NCBI RefSeq assembly: GCF_014138285.1
Contig: NZ_JACGXN010000001.1
Coordinates: 1,291,314 to 1,355,313 of the forward strand
DNA from: Phyllobacterium myrsinacearum
GTDB lineage: Bacteria > Pseudomonadota > Alphaproteobacteria > Rhizobiales > Rhizobiaceae
Direction of reading: 5' to 3'
Length of the DNA: 64,000 nucleotides
Position numbers and translations under genes: made by a program
Notes under the pieces: generated by a model
Database searches by the model: none
Seen by the model: only the letters and a program-made list of their open reading frames with translations
What the model was told of the DNA's origin: nothing
Shown: positions 30,168 through 39,411 of the stretch, one piece after another
Numbering within the stretch: the stretch's first letter is position 1
Layout of the letters: each line of letters opens with the position of its first letter

Positions 30168-30980
30168 ATGGAAAACCGCCAATTCATGATGTTCCGGTGT
30201 GGCGTTGCAGGCGTCGAAGCCGTCGAAGCAAAAACAAAACACAGCTTTCCACGGCACACCCACACACAATACGGCATTGGCGTCATCGATCAGGGCGCGC
30301 AAAAATCCCTCAGCGGACGGGGAATGGTGGAGGCTGGCTCCGGCGACGTCATCACCGTCAGCCCCGGTGAAGTCCACGACGGCGCGCCGATCGGTGGAGC
30401 TGAACGCTCGTGGAGAATGCTTTATTTCGATCCGATCGTTGTTGGCGCGATGACTACGGACCTGCGGGACAGCGGTGAAACACCAGATGAATTTCCGCAA
30501 CCGGTGATTCGCGATGCACGGCTGGCCTATCAGTTTGATCGGCTTTTCACTGCAATGACCCGCGAAAATGGCATCGCATCTGATCTCCGTGGAGAAGAAC
30601 TGCTGTTGACAGTATTGGCTGGCGTATTTGGCGAACCGGGCAGTTCACTCCCTTTTCCGGCAATACCGCGAGCCATTCGCCGTGCCCGCGATCTGATCGA
30701 CGACCAGCCAGCGCATGCCGTGACGTTGGACGATTTGGCAAGAGAGAGCGGTTTAAGCCGCTTTCAGGTTGTGCGTGCCTTCAGCCGCGCCACAGGCATG
30801 ACGCCGCATGCCTATCTGGTACAACGACGGATTGATCTCGCCCGCCGCATGATTGCATCGGGATTGCCCCTTGCCGAGGCTGCCGCCGCCAGCGGTTTTG
30901 CCGACCAGAGCCACATGACGCGAACCTTCGTGCGCAAATATGGGATATCGCCCGGCGCCTACGCCGGTGTTGTGAACTGA
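30168..30980 (+). CDS. AraC-family transcriptional regulator
   Basis: Regulator of 270 residues. The N-terminal cupin-like sensor includes HSFPRHTHTQYGIGVI, and the C-terminal double HTH includes VTLDDLARESGLSRFQVVR and SHMTRTFVRKYGISPGAY, the AraC signature. It is divergent from the FAD oxidoreductase with about 190 bp between the proposed starts, and is followed by an EamA exporter 86 nt downstream. The trio may form a small amine-response locus; this is by position only. Confidence 0.88.
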   Translation: MENRQFMMFRCGVAGVEAVEAKTKHSFPRHTHTQYGIGVIDQGAQKSLSGRGMVEAGSGDVITVSPGEVHDGAPIGGAERSWRMLYFDPIVVGAMTTDLRDSGETPDEFPQPVIRDARLAYQFDRLFTAMTRENGIASDLRGEELLLTVLAGVFGEPGSSLPFPAIPRAIRRARDLIDDQPAHAVTLDDLARESGLSRFQVVRAFSRATGMTPHAYLVQRRIDLARRMIASGLPLAEAAAASGFADQSHMTRTFVRKYGISPGAYAGVVN

Positions 30981-31066
30981 ACGCCTCTTCGCATCCTGCA
31001 ATTTTGTTCAAGACGGCGCCCGCGTGATCGGATGTTGTGCGCCTTCCCGGGATGAAAGGATTGCGC

Positions 31067-31957
31067 ATGTCAAAACAGATTCAAGGTTATGGTTTTCTCG
31101 CGCTTGCCATGGTGCTTGTCGGGAGTACCGTGATTGCCAGCAAGATCATCGCGGCGGGTTTGCCGCCCTTTACCGCAACTGCCCTGCGTTTTGCTGTCGC
31201 CTTCCCGATATTTCTGGTGCTCATGCGGCTGACGCGAACCAAATGGCCGAAGCTTGACCGGTCCGCATGGATGCTTCTTGTGTTGCAGGCCGGCGCGGGC
31301 AGTGTTGGCTACACCACGCTTCTTATATCCGGGCTGAAACTGACATCGGCAACGGATGCCGGTGTCATTATCGGGACCCTGCCCGTCGTATCGGCCGCCA
31401 TTGCGATTCTCCTTCTGGGTGAACGGCCACATCGCTTCACCCTTGTCGCCATTGTACTGGCTACATCCGGCGTCATCGCTATCGCGTTCCGGCCGGGAGA
31501 AACCGGTACGCATTCCTTGACAGGAAATGCCCTGATCTTTGCGGCCGTTGCCTGTGAAGGTCTGTTCATCCTGCTCAACAAGAGGCTCAAAACACCTATT
31601 CCACCACTTGCACTGTCAACCCTGATGACAGGTCTTGGACTGGCGGTCTCCTTCATACCGGCACTCGTCGAAATGCCATGGACCGGCGGCATGACCATTG
31701 GCTCGTTCTGGGCAGTGATCTATTACGCGATTGTTCCCACGGTTGGCGGCTTTCTGCTCTGGTATGCCGGTTCCGCACGGGTCAGCGGTGCCGAAGCCTC
31801 GCTCTTTACCGCCATGGCGCCAGTCTCTGCCGTGGTATTCGCCGTTATCTTTCTCAAAGAATCCGTCAACCAGAACCAGATCATAGGCATAGCCTGCGTG
31901 ATTCTGGCCGTTGGCGGCCTCGGATTGCAATCCTTGAAACCGATCAAATCCTTTTGA
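31067..31957 (+). CDS. EamA/DMT-family transporter
   Basis: Inner-membrane transporter of 296 residues with about ten helices formed by two EamA repeats (starting near 6 and near 150). The ATG at 31067 (MSKQIQGYGF) follows AAAGGA with good spacing. Members export amino acids or metabolites. It overlaps the 3' end of the convergent aldolase gene by 14 bp. Confidence 0.88.
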   Translation: MSKQIQGYGFLALAMVLVGSTVIASKIIAAGLPPFTATALRFAVAFPIFLVLMRLTRTKWPKLDRSAWMLLVLQAGAGSVGYTTLLISGLKLTSATDAGVIIGTLPVVSAAIAILLLGERPHRFTLVAIVLATSGVIAIAFRPGETGTHSLTGNALIFAAVACEGLFILLNKRLKTPIPPLALSTLMTGLGLAVSFIPALVEMPWTGGMTIGSFWAVIYYAIVPTVGGFLLWYAGSARVSGAEASLFTAMAPVSAVVFAVIFLKESVNQNQIIGIACVILAVGGLGLQSLKPIKSF

Positions 31958-32585
31958 GCGCGGCAGCCTGCTCCGCTGTGAGCGGCCGTATCGTACGACC
32001 ATGCAGCAGCAGAAAGAGCTTGGCCGTCTCTTCCAGCTCTTCGACCGCATACTGCGCTTCGTGCAATGTTTTGCCCGCCACCACGGGCCCATGATTGGCA
32101 AGGAGCACGGCATGATGCGTCCTGGCTTTCTCGCTGACAGCAAGCGCCAGGGCCTCGTCACCAGGCGGATAATAGGGAACGAGAGGTAAAGCACCGACGC
32201 GCATAACGTAATAGGCGGTCAGCGGCGGCAATACGTCCTGCGGATTAACATCCGCAAGGATGCTCACCGCGACGGAATGGGTCGAATGGAGGTGCACCAC
32301 AGCATTGGCCTGCGCCTGCTCGCAATACATGCAACGGTGCAGAAAGGCTTCCTTTGTCGGTTTATCACCATCCACGTGAACACCTTCCGCCGTGAAACGG
32401 GAGAGCCGCCCCGGATCAAGCGTTCCCAGTGACACATTTGTCGGCGTCATCAACAGCTCGCCGTTTGAAAGCCGGGCGCTGATATTGCCGGTTGATCCAA
32501 ACGTAAGGCCGCGATTGAACAAGGAGGCACCGACAGAAACGATCTCGTCACGCAATTTGGTCTGCTCGGACAGGATCGTGGTCAT
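31944..32585 (-). CDS. otnC: Class II aldolase/adducin family protein, OtnC-like (3-oxo-tetronate 4-phosphate decarboxylase)
   Basis: Zinc-dependent aldolase-fold protein of 213 residues. Motifs are GSTGNIS (about 30-36), the glutamate in PTKEAFLHR, zinc ligands in VVHLHSTH and the third His in LANHGPVVAG. The spacing and the KEAFLHR stretch resemble OtnC/YgbL, which decarboxylates 3-oxo-tetronate 4-phosphate in threonate/erythronate catabolism. A DenD-like gene stands close by on the other strand. No OtnK kinase or OtnI isomerase gene is visible, so L-fuculose-phosphate-aldolase-like chemistry remains possible. Coupled to the LacI gene by ATGA overlap. Confidence 0.75.
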   Translation of the reverse strand: MTTILSEQTKLRDEIVSVGASLFNRGLTFGSTGNISARLSNGELLMTPTNVSLGTLDPGRLSRFTAEGVHVDGDKPTKEAFLHRCMYCEQAQANAVVHLHSTHSVAVSILADVNPQDVLPPLTAYYVMRVGALPLVPYYPPGDEALALAVSEKARTHHAVLLANHGPVVAGKTLHEAQYAVEELEETAKLFLLLHGRTIRPLTAEQAAALKRI

Positions 32586-33607
32586 GCTGTTGCTCCTACT
32601 ATGATGTCATAGCCGGTATTGATGATGGTCTTTTCAGCTGGACGTTCCCGGCTTTCCAGAAGTTTTTCAGCGGCAGTCTTACCGATCAGAAAACGTTTGG
32701 AAAGAATCGTCGACAGGGGCAGCGGCATGGCCTGACCGATATCAAGGCCGTTGAAACCGAAAATGCCCAGTTGTTCCTTCGGTGTGATACCTGCATGTAT
32801 GCAATGGAAGATACCGCCCATTGCCATGTCATCATTGGGAAACACGACGACATCGAGACCGGGTGCCTTCCGGAGGATCGCCTCAAGCAGATGGCGGCCG
32901 GCTATGGTCGAGCTTGGCCCCTGCACACGCTCTTCGGCGATCAATAGCAGACCGGCCTCCTTCAGCGCTGCGCGCAGGCCATCATAACGGGCGCGCGCGC
33001 GGTCATCGCTGGCAATGCTGTGGCCGGCATAGCCGAAACGGCGGTAACCGCGCTGCACCAGATGTCTGCCAGTATCGTATCCGGCCTGCCAGTGCGACAT
33101 GCCCACAGCGATGTCGACAGGATCTCCATCGATATCCATGAGTTCTGCAACGCGAAAGCGCCCATGCTCCAGATGACGCCGGGCAGTAGGGGTATGGTGC
33201 AATCCCGCCAGAATCACCGCCGCAGGTTGCCATGCCAGAAAGGACAGGAGAATACGTTCTTCGATCAAAGGGTCATAATCCGTGACCCCGATAACAGGCT
33301 GAAATGCCGTCTCGGTCAGAGCGGTGTGAATCCCACGCAATACATCGGGAAAGACGATGTTCGACAGTGAAGGCAGCAGAACGCTCATCAGCGTGGAGCC
33401 TGACGAGGCAAGACTTCCAGCCGCTCGATTGGGAATATAGCCAAGCTCGGCGATGGCAGCCAGAACCCTGGCACGCGTCGCATCGGCAATCGGCCCCTTG
33501 CTCCGGACAACCCGCGAAGCGGTGATATCGCTCACACCAGCGAGACGCGCCACGTCGGCCAGTGTTGGCGTATCGGCGTTTCGATGTGCGTTGCGTTTGC
33601 GTGGCAT
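32582..33607 (-). CDS. LacI-family transcriptional regulator
   Basis: Regulator of 341 residues with a Lys/Arg-rich start, HTH TLADVARLAGVSDITASRVV and hinge NRAAGSLASSG, then the sensor domain. Two similar 16-bp sites with a TAGCGCT core lie 32 and 86 bp upstream and are probable operators. It is coupled to the aldolase gene and divergent from the denD operon, so it probably controls both. GntR/IdnR-type repressors of sugar-acid utilisation look most similar. Confidence 0.9.
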   Translation of the reverse strand: MPRKRNAHRNADTPTLADVARLAGVSDITASRVVRSKGPIADATRARVLAAIAELGYIPNRAAGSLASSGSTLMSVLLPSLSNIVFPDVLRGIHTALTETAFQPVIGVTDYDPLIEERILLSFLAWQPAAVILAGLHHTPTARRHLEHGRFRVAELMDIDGDPVDIAVGMSHWQAGYDTGRHLVQRGYRRFGYAGHSIASDDRARARYDGLRAALKEAGLLLIAEERVQGPSSTIAGRHLLEAILRKAPGLDVVVFPNDDMAMGGIFHCIHAGITPKEQLGIFGFNGLDIGQAMPLPLSTILSKRFLIGKTAAEKLLESRERPAEKTIINTGYDIIVGATA

Positions 33608-33638
33608 AGCATGATCCCGATGGGATTGAGCAGAATAA

Positions 33639-33654
33639 TGATAGCGCTACCATA
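33639..33654. promoter_or_regulatory. LacI-type operator A
   Basis: TGATAGCGCTACCATA, with the CG-centred palindromic core TAGCGCTA. A 13-of-16 match to the site at 33693-33708. Confidence 0.7.
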
Positions 33655-33692
33655 AATCACTTGATGAATGCTAGTGAGTGTGCATAACTTTG

Positions 33693-33708
33693 TGTTAGCG
33701 CTGTCATA
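33693..33708. promoter_or_regulatory. LacI-type operator B
   Basis: TGTTAGCGCTGTCATA, same TAGCGCT core as operator A and 54 bp from it, about five helical turns, so dimers would lie on the same DNA face. Confidence 0.68.
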
Positions 33709-33756
33709 AGGCCCGCCAAGGGCCGGCAGAATGAGACGTTCTGGGAGGATCGGTTC

Positions 33757-33879
33757 TTGAGTTCAAAGGCAGGTATTGCAGTGATCGGCCTCGGCTCGAC
33801 GGGTTTAAGCATGGCCTTTTCTGCACTGTATCACCGTGAACCTCACATCTTTCCCCTCGCCGCCGCGCACGTCGTTTGA
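33757..33879 (+). pseudogene. Probable remnant of a beta-hydroxyacid (L-threonate-type) dehydrogenase gene
   Basis: A TTG-initiated 40-codon frame preceded by GGGAGGA. Its first ~24 residues read SSKAGIAVIGLGSTGLSMAF, the first strand and Rossmann glycine loop (IGLGxxGxxMA) of the 3-hydroxyisobutyrate/L-threonate dehydrogenase family. After that the homology stops and a TGA follows at 33877. Full enzymes have about 290-300 residues. Threonate dehydrogenase (LtnD) is the normal partner of OtnC, whose relative lies across the divergent region, so I infer a deletion that left only the 5' end. A chance leader peptide is the alternative. Confidence 0.5.
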
Positions 33880-33926
33880 ATGAAAAACGGGCGTATTGCC
33901 CGCATGACAAAAGAGGTTGATTGCAT

Positions 33927-34910
33927 ATGCATGTACTGGTCATTGGCGCAGCCGGAATGGTGGGCCGGAAATTGCTGGACAGGATCGCTGCGCAGGACGG
34001 CATTCTTGGTGGCAATATTGACAAGCTGACGCTCGTCGACGTGATTGAACCAGCAGCACCGGCGGCGCTGGCGCGTGTTTCAACCTCCAAAGCGGCCGAC
34101 CTTTCCGATCCCGGCATGGCGGAAAAACTGATTGCCAGCCGCCCGGACCTGATCTTCCATCTCGCAGCCATTGTCTCGGGTGAAGCCGAAGCGGATTTCG
34201 AAAAAGGTTACAAGGTCAATCTCGACGGGACGCGGTTCCTGTTTGAAGCCATCCGTCTGGAGAGCGCAAAGTCGCCTTACCGTCCACGCGTGGTTTTTGC
34301 CTCGTCGATTGCCGTCTTCGGCACGCCTTTTCCCGACAAGATCGGCGATGAGTTCTTCACCACGCCGCTCACCAGCTATGGCACACAGAAAGCAATCTCC
34401 GAACTGCTTCTGTCCGACTATAGCCGACGCGGTTTTTTCGACGGAATCGGCATTCGTTTGCCAACCATCTGCATTCGACCCGGCAAACCGAACAAGGCTG
34501 CGTCGGGTTTCTTCTCCAATATCCTGCGTGAGCCCCTGGTGGGACAGGAAGCCATCCTGCCGGTGGACGAGAATGTGCGGCATTGGTTCGCCAGCCCGCG
34601 CTCGGCAGTGGGTTTCTTCGTGCATGCGGCAACGCTGGATCTGGAAAAGGTCGGGCCCCGCCGCAACCTGTCGATGCCAGGCCTTTCAGCCCTCGTTGGC
34701 GAAGAAATTGCCGCTCTGAAACGTGTTGCCGGTGACAAGGCAGTCAAGCTGATCCGGCGTGAGCCCGATCCGACCATCCAGAAAATCGTTGCGGGTTGGG
34801 CGACGGATTTTGACACGCGGCGGGCGGCCTCGCTCGGATTCAAGGCGGAGACCGTTTTTGACGACATCATCAAGGCGCATATCGAAGACGAACTGGGCGG
34901 AAAACTATGA
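33927..34910 (+). CDS. denD: NAD-dependent sugar-acid dehydrogenase, DenD-like (D-erythronate dehydrogenase)
   Basis: Extended SDR/epimerase-fold enzyme of 327 residues. The Rossmann loop is [12 protein letters not shown] (about 4-15), followed by [25 protein letters not shown] and catalytic YGTQK. The [15 protein letters not shown] segment is characteristic of DenD, the NAD-dependent dehydrogenase that makes 3-oxo-tetronate from D-erythronate. The start is the ATG at 33927, with AGAGG upstream. It overlaps the next SDR by 4 nt (ATGA). Context with an OtnC-like aldolase supports the call; the exact sugar acid is inference. Confidence 0.78.
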   Translation: MHVLVIGAAGMVGRKLLDRIAAQDGILGGNIDKLTLVDVIEPAAPAALARVSTSKAADLSDPGMAEKLIASRPDLIFHLAAIVSGEAEADFEKGYKVNLDGTRFLFEAIRLESAKSPYRPRVVFASSIAVFGTPFPDKIGDEFFTTPLTSYGTQKAISELLLSDYSRRGFFDGIGIRLPTICIRPGKPNKAASGFFSNILREPLVGQEAILPVDENVRHWFASPRSAVGFFVHAATLDLEKVGPRRNLSMPGLSALVGEEIAALKRVAGDKAVKLIRREPDPTIQKIVAGWATDFDTRRAASLGFKAETVFDDIIKAHIEDELGGKL

Positions 34911-35683
34911 CCAATTATCAGGATTCGGGCAAAGGCAAGATTGCACTGGTGACCGGCGGCGGCACGGGCGTCGGCAAGGCGATTTCCACGGCGTTGCTTG
35001 GTGTCGGCTGGTCCGTTGTCATCACCGGGCGGCGCAAGGATGTGCTTGACGAAGCAGCGAAAACTCTGACTGCCGAAACCAAGGGAACCGTCACATCCAT
35101 TGCAGCCGATGTCAGCGACCCCAGATCCGTTGCAGCACTCTTTGAAGGTATCAAGGCACAGTATGGGCGGCTGGATCTGCTGATCAACAATGCGGGTATC
35201 AATGTGCCCAATGTCGCCATGGAAGAGGTGACGTTCGAACAATGGAACGCCATTCTCGGCGCCAACCTGACGGGCGCATTTCTCTGCACGCAGCAGGCGC
35301 TGAAGCTGATGAAAGCGCAGACGCCGCGCGGCGGCCGTATCATCAACAATGGCTCGATTTCCGCGACTACGCCGCGTCCGAATTCAGCACCTTATACGGC
35401 AACGAAGCATGCCATCACAGGTTTGACCAAGTCGACTGCACTGGACGGGCGGCCTTTCGATATTGCCTGCGGCCAGATTGATATCGGCAACGCCACCACG
35501 GAGATGACATCAAAGATGGCAGGCGGTGTGCTGCAGGCCAATGGTGAAACCGCGAGCGAGCCGACGATACCGGCACACTATATCGGCGATGCCGTTGTCT
35601 ATATGGCCGGTCTGCCGCTGGAGGCCAATGTGCTGTCGCTGACGGTCATGGCAACGAAAATGCCATTGGTCGGGCGGGGATAG
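34907..35683 (+). CDS. SDR-family oxidoreductase
   Basis: Short-chain dehydrogenase of 258 residues. TGGGTGVG is at about 16-23, NNAG in [11 protein letters not shown], catalytic Ser in NGSISA and YTATK. It is translationally coupled to denD and followed 58 nt later by the ABC ATPase. It could be the sugar 1-dehydrogenase of the second island or a second-step dehydrogenase; the sequence does not decide. Confidence 0.83.
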   Translation: MTNYQDSGKGKIALVTGGGTGVGKAISTALLGVGWSVVITGRRKDVLDEAAKTLTAETKGTVTSIAADVSDPRSVAALFEGIKAQYGRLDLLINNAGINVPNVAMEEVTFEQWNAILGANLTGAFLCTQQALKLMKAQTPRGGRIINNGSISATTPRPNSAPYTATKHAITGLTKSTALDGRPFDIACGQIDIGNATTEMTSKMAGGVLQANGETASEPTIPAHYIGDAVVYMAGLPLEANVLSLTVMATKMPLVGRG

Positions 35684-35741
35684 TATTTTCGCACGGTGTT
35701 TTGGGAGAAGCACCGTTTGACATAATTCGGGAGGAACAGGC

Positions 35742-36806
35742 ATGGCATCAGTCGAATTCGCCAACGTAAGAAAATCATTCGGGACGCATCCGGTTATCAA
35801 GGGGGTTGATATCGAGATCGCCGATGGCGAGTTCGTCATTCTGGTTGGCCCATCGGGCTGCGGAAAGTCTACGCTGCTGCGCATGCTGGCCGGACTTGAG
35901 AATATCTCTGCCGGAGAAATCCGCATCGGAGGACAGGTGGTCAATGGTCTCGCTCCAAAAGAGCGCGACATCGCCATGGTGTTCCAGAATTATGCGCTCT
36001 ATCCGCACATGACTGTTGCCGACAACATGGCATTTTCCCTGACACTGAAAGGCGCATCCCGAGCCGAGATCGACAAGCGGGTAAAACCCGCAGCAGAAAT
36101 TCTTGGCCTTACGCATCTGCTTGACCGTTTCCCCCGGCAATTGTCTGGAGGCCAGCGTCAGCGCGTTGCGATGGGTCGTGCCATTGTTCGCGATCCACAG
36201 GTGTTCCTGTTTGATGAACCACTTTCCAATCTCGACGCAAAATTGCGCGTGGCCATGCGGGCGGAAATCAAGGAACTGCACCAGCGGTTGAAAACGACCA
36301 CCGTCTACGTGACGCACGACCAGATCGAAGCCATGACCATGGCCGACAAGATCGTCGTCATGCATGACGGCATCGTCGAACAGATCGGGGCGCCGCTCGA
36401 ACTTTATGATCAACCCGCCAACCTGTTCGTGGCCAGCTTTATCGGCTCGCCCGCCATGAACATGCTCAAGGGCAGACTTGATCCAAACGATGCACTCAAA
36501 TTCGTAACTGAAAAGGGTGTTGTGCTGCCGGTGGCAAAAGCCCCGGAAAGCGCTAGGGGCCGCGCGCTGATCTATGGCCTGCGGCCGGAGCACATGACGA
36601 TTGCCGATGGCGGCATTCCGGCCAGCGTCGTGGTGATCGAGCCCACCGGATCGGAAACGCAGATGATCATGCGTATTGGCGGTGACGATATAACAGGTGT
36701 GTTCCACCAGCGCATCAATGCCCGTCCGGGCGAAACTGTCGGCCTGTCGATACACGCCGAAGCGACGTATCTCTTTGACGCGGAGAGCGGCAAGCGGCTC
36801 GTCTAG
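35742..36806 (+). CDS. Carbohydrate ABC transporter ATP-binding protein (UgpC/MsmX type)
   Basis: ATPase of 354 residues with Walker [10 protein letters not shown] (36-44), Q-loop [10 protein letters not shown], signature LSGGQ (134-138), Walker B VFLFDEP, H-loop VTHDQIEA and a C-terminal TOBE/OB domain with YGLRPEH. GGGAGG lies before the ATG. It precedes its binding protein and permeases in the same operon. Closely similar in layout to the ATPase at 3666-4784. Confidence 0.94.
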   Translation: MASVEFANVRKSFGTHPVIKGVDIEIADGEFVILVGPSGCGKSTLLRMLAGLENISAGEIRIGGQVVNGLAPKERDIAMVFQNYALYPHMTVADNMAFSLTLKGASRAEIDKRVKPAAEILGLTHLLDRFPRQLSGGQRQRVAMGRAIVRDPQVFLFDEPLSNLDAKLRVAMRAEIKELHQRLKTTTVYVTHDQIEAMTMADKIVVMHDGIVEQIGAPLELYDQPANLFVASFIGSPAMNMLKGRLDPNDALKFVTEKGVVLPVAKAPESARGRALIYGLRPEHMTIADGGIPASVVVIEPTGSETQMIMRIGGDDITGVFHQRINARPGETVGLSIHAEATYLFDAESGKRLV

Positions 36807-36922
36807 GTATGACCAAACGGCACCTGCCAGTCGGGGAACATGTGCCTGATAGAAAGCCCCCGAAAGCATGAGCCGGAAGCGGGAGACGTTCCGGACATGC
36901 GAAACCCCAAGGAGGAGCATTC

Positions 36923-38236
36923 ATGACCATCAACAGACGACATCTTCTCGGCGCTTCTGCCGGGCTCGTGGCCGCAGCTGGATTGAACCGGTTCGGCCTT
37001 ACCCCTGCCTTTGCCCAGGCCGCACCAACGTACAAACCAGAGGCTGGTGCAAAGCTGCGCCTGTTGCGCTGGGTGCCATTCGTGCCTGCGGAAGAAGCGG
37101 CGTGGCTTGCCAACACCAAGAAATTCACCGACGCCACCGGCGTTGAAGTGCGCATCGACAAGGAAAGCTGGGAGGACGTACGCCCGAAGGCCGCGGTTGC
37201 CGCCAATGTCGGCTCGGGACCGGATATGGTCATGAGCTGGTTCGATGATCCCCAGCAATATCCGGACAAGCTTCTCGACGTGACCGAGCTCGGCACCTAT
37301 CTTGGCGGTGCCCATGGCGGCTGGTATCCCGGTCTTGAAGGTTATGCCAAGCGTGACGGCAAGTTCATCGCACTGCCGCTCTGCGCCATCGGCAATGCTA
37401 TTGTCTATCGCGACAGCCACATGAAAGCGGCTGGCTTCCAGGAATTCCCAAAGGATACCGCGGGCTTTCTGGAACTGTGCAAAGCATTGCACGCCAAGGG
37501 CACACCGGCTGGTTTTCCACACGGCAAGGCCGTGGGTGACGGCAACAATTATGCCCATTGGCTGCTCTGGAGCCATGGCGGCAAGATGGTCGACGAGAGC
37601 GGCAAGGTCGTCATCAACAGCCCCGAAACGCTCGCTTCGGTGAAGTATGCGCAGGAACTCTACAAGACCTTCATCCCCGGCACCGAAAGCTGGCAGGACG
37701 TCAACAACAACCGCGCATTCCTCGCCGGCCAGGTCTCGCTGACCGCCAATGGTGTGTCGGTTTATTACGCCGCCAAGAAGGACGCATCAATGGCAGCGAT
37801 CGCCGAAGATATGCGCTCGGTCAACCTGCCTATCGGGCCCATCGGTCAATCCGTTGAACTGCATCAGGCATCGACCCTGTCGATTTTCAAGCACACGAAA
37901 TTCCCGGAAGCAGCCAAGGCCTATCTGCAGTTCATGTATCAGGCAGACAACATGAACGCTTGGATCGAAGGCGCCAGTGCCTATTGCTGCCAGCCTCTGA
38001 AGGAATACGCAGCCAATCCCGTATGGAAATCCAATCCCATCCATGAGGCCTATGCCAAAGCCTCGGGAAGCCTGCGGCCGAACGGCTATGCCGGACCGCT
38101 TGGAACCGCATCGGCTGGTGTGATGGCCGACTATGTGCTGGTGGACATGTACGCCACCGCCGTGACGGGACAGATGACGCCGGAAGACGCTATCGCCCAG
38201 GCCGAGAAACGCGCCAACCGTTACTACAACGTCTAG
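36923..38236 (+). CDS. Sugar ABC transporter substrate-binding protein with Tat-like signal
   Basis: Periplasmic binding protein of 437 residues. The signal region has twin arginines in NRRHLLGASAG (4-14), a hydrophobic stretch and AFAQA cleavage near residue 31, so Tat export is possible. The mature part carries LRLLRWVPFVPAEE and the family hinge regions. AAGGAGGAG precedes the ATG. It is separated from its permease genes by a long palindromic repeat. Ligand unknown; a pentose, hexose or aldonate would fit the catabolic genes downstream. Confidence 0.92.
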   Translation: MTINRRHLLGASAGLVAAAGLNRFGLTPAFAQAAPTYKPEAGAKLRLLRWVPFVPAEEAAWLANTKKFTDATGVEVRIDKESWEDVRPKAAVAANVGSGPDMVMSWFDDPQQYPDKLLDVTELGTYLGGAHGGWYPGLEGYAKRDGKFIALPLCAIGNAIVYRDSHMKAAGFQEFPKDTAGFLELCKALHAKGTPAGFPHGKAVGDGNNYAHWLLWSHGGKMVDESGKVVINSPETLASVKYAQELYKTFIPGTESWQDVNNNRAFLAGQVSLTANGVSVYYAAKKDASMAAIAEDMRSVNLPIGPIGQSVELHQASTLSIFKHTKFPEAAKAYLQFMYQADNMNAWIEGASAYCCQPLKEYAANPVWKSNPIHEAYAKASGSLRPNGYAGPLGTASAGVMADYVLVDMYATAVTGQMTPEDAIAQAEKRANRYYNV

Positions 38237-38300
38237 AGCGGAGACCGGCAGGATGGGAAGCAGTTTGAACATGGGATGGCGTGAAGGTGGAGACACTCTT

Positions 38301-38461
38301 CACCCCCCTCTGTCCTGTCGGACATCTCCCCCACAAGGGGGGAGATCACATCGGCATCAGAGATTTCGCGCTATTTTCAACATTGCAAATTGTGCGAAGG
38401 CAGTCATGAAGGCTGATCTCCCCCCTTGTAGGGGAGATGCCCGACAGGGCAGAGGGGGGTA
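38301..38461. repeat. Long palindromic intergenic repeat, copy 2 (RIME/Bru-RS-like), inside a transporter operon
   Basis: Same element as at 1167-1330: arms at about 38301-38348 and 38413-38461, highly similar to copy 1 arm for arm, around a divergent centre. It lies between the binding protein and the first permease and ends 6 nt before the permease start codon. Its terminal purine tract GAGGGGGG therefore occupies the Shine-Dalgarno position. Confidence 0.85.
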
Positions 38462-38467
38462 TTCCCA

Positions 38468-39397
38468 ATGACAGCAATAACAACCAAACCACCTTCAGCC
38501 CTCGGCGCGCTGACCCGGAACAATACGTTTCTGGGTTTCATGTTTCTGCTGCCGGCTGCGGTCTTTCTGTTGTGCTTTCTGACCTACCCGCTGGGCCTTG
38601 GTGTCTGGCTCGGGTTCACCGATGCCAAGATCGGCCGTGACGGCATCTTCATCGGTCTCGACAATTACATAGCGCTTGCCAACGATTCCGTGTTCTGGAT
38701 GACGGTGTACAACACGGTGCTTTACACCTTCATTGCCTCGGTTCTGAAATTTGGTCTCGGCCTTTGGCTCGCACTGATCCTCAATGAAAACCTGCCGTTC
38801 AAATCTTTCTTCCGCGCCATCATCCTCCTGCCTTGGGTTGTCCCGACCGTGCTGTCGGCGCTGGCCTTCTGGTGGATTTACGATGCGCAGTTTTCCATTC
38901 TGTCCTGGTCGCTGATCAAGCTCGGCATCATCGACACACCCATCAATTTCCTTGGCGACCCCAACAATGCACGCTTTTCGGTGATCGCCGCCAATGTCTG
39001 GCGCGGTATCCCCTTTGTGGCGATCTCGCTGCTTGCTGGCCTGCAGACCATTCCGCAATCGCTGCACGAAGCAGCCTCGCTGGATGGTGCAACCGGATGG
39101 CAGCGCTTCCGCTTCATCACCCTGCCGATGCTCACCCCCATTATCGCCGTGGTGATGACTTTCTCAGTGCTTTTCACATTCACCGATTTCCAGCTGATCT
39201 ACGTGCTGACCAAGGGTGGACCTGTTAATGCGACCCACCTGATGGCAACGCTTTCATTCCAGCGGGGTATTCCCGGCGGACAACTCGGCGAAGGGGCAGC
39301 GATTGCTGTCGCCATGATCCCGTTCCTTCTTGCCTCCATCCTGTTCTCATTTTTCGGTCTTCAGCGCCGGAAATGGCAACAGGGCGGACAGGATTGA
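38468..39397 (+). CDS. Carbohydrate ABC transporter permease (MalF-like)
   Basis: Inner-membrane permease of 309 residues with six helices and EAA loop PQSLHEAASLDGATGWQRF. The start ATG at 38468 is preceded only by sequence of the palindromic repeat, whose G tract acts as the apparent ribosome-binding site. Its 3' end is 14 nt from the next permease start. Confidence 0.92.
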   Translation: MTAITTKPPSALGALTRNNTFLGFMFLLPAAVFLLCFLTYPLGLGVWLGFTDAKIGRDGIFIGLDNYIALANDSVFWMTVYNTVLYTFIASVLKFGLGLWLALILNENLPFKSFFRAIILLPWVVPTVLSALAFWWIYDAQFSILSWSLIKLGIIDTPINFLGDPNNARFSVIAANVWRGIPFVAISLLAGLQTIPQSLHEAASLDGATGWQRFRFITLPMLTPIIAVVMTFSVLFTFTDFQLIYVLTKGGPVNATHLMATLSFQRGIPGGQLGEGAAIAVAMIPFLLASILFSFFGLQRRKWQQGGQD

Positions 39398-39411
39398 GGG
39401 AGAGAACGACC

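Larger units (their letters stand above)
33608..33926. other. Divergent intergenic region of the LacI/OtnC-like and DenD operons
   Basis: 319 bp holding the two LacI-type operators, the dehydrogenase remnant and, near 33890-33904, a small hairpin-forming sequence CGGGCGTATTGCCCG. Promoters for both directions must lie here; no -35/-10 pair is convincing by eye. Confidence 0.6.
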
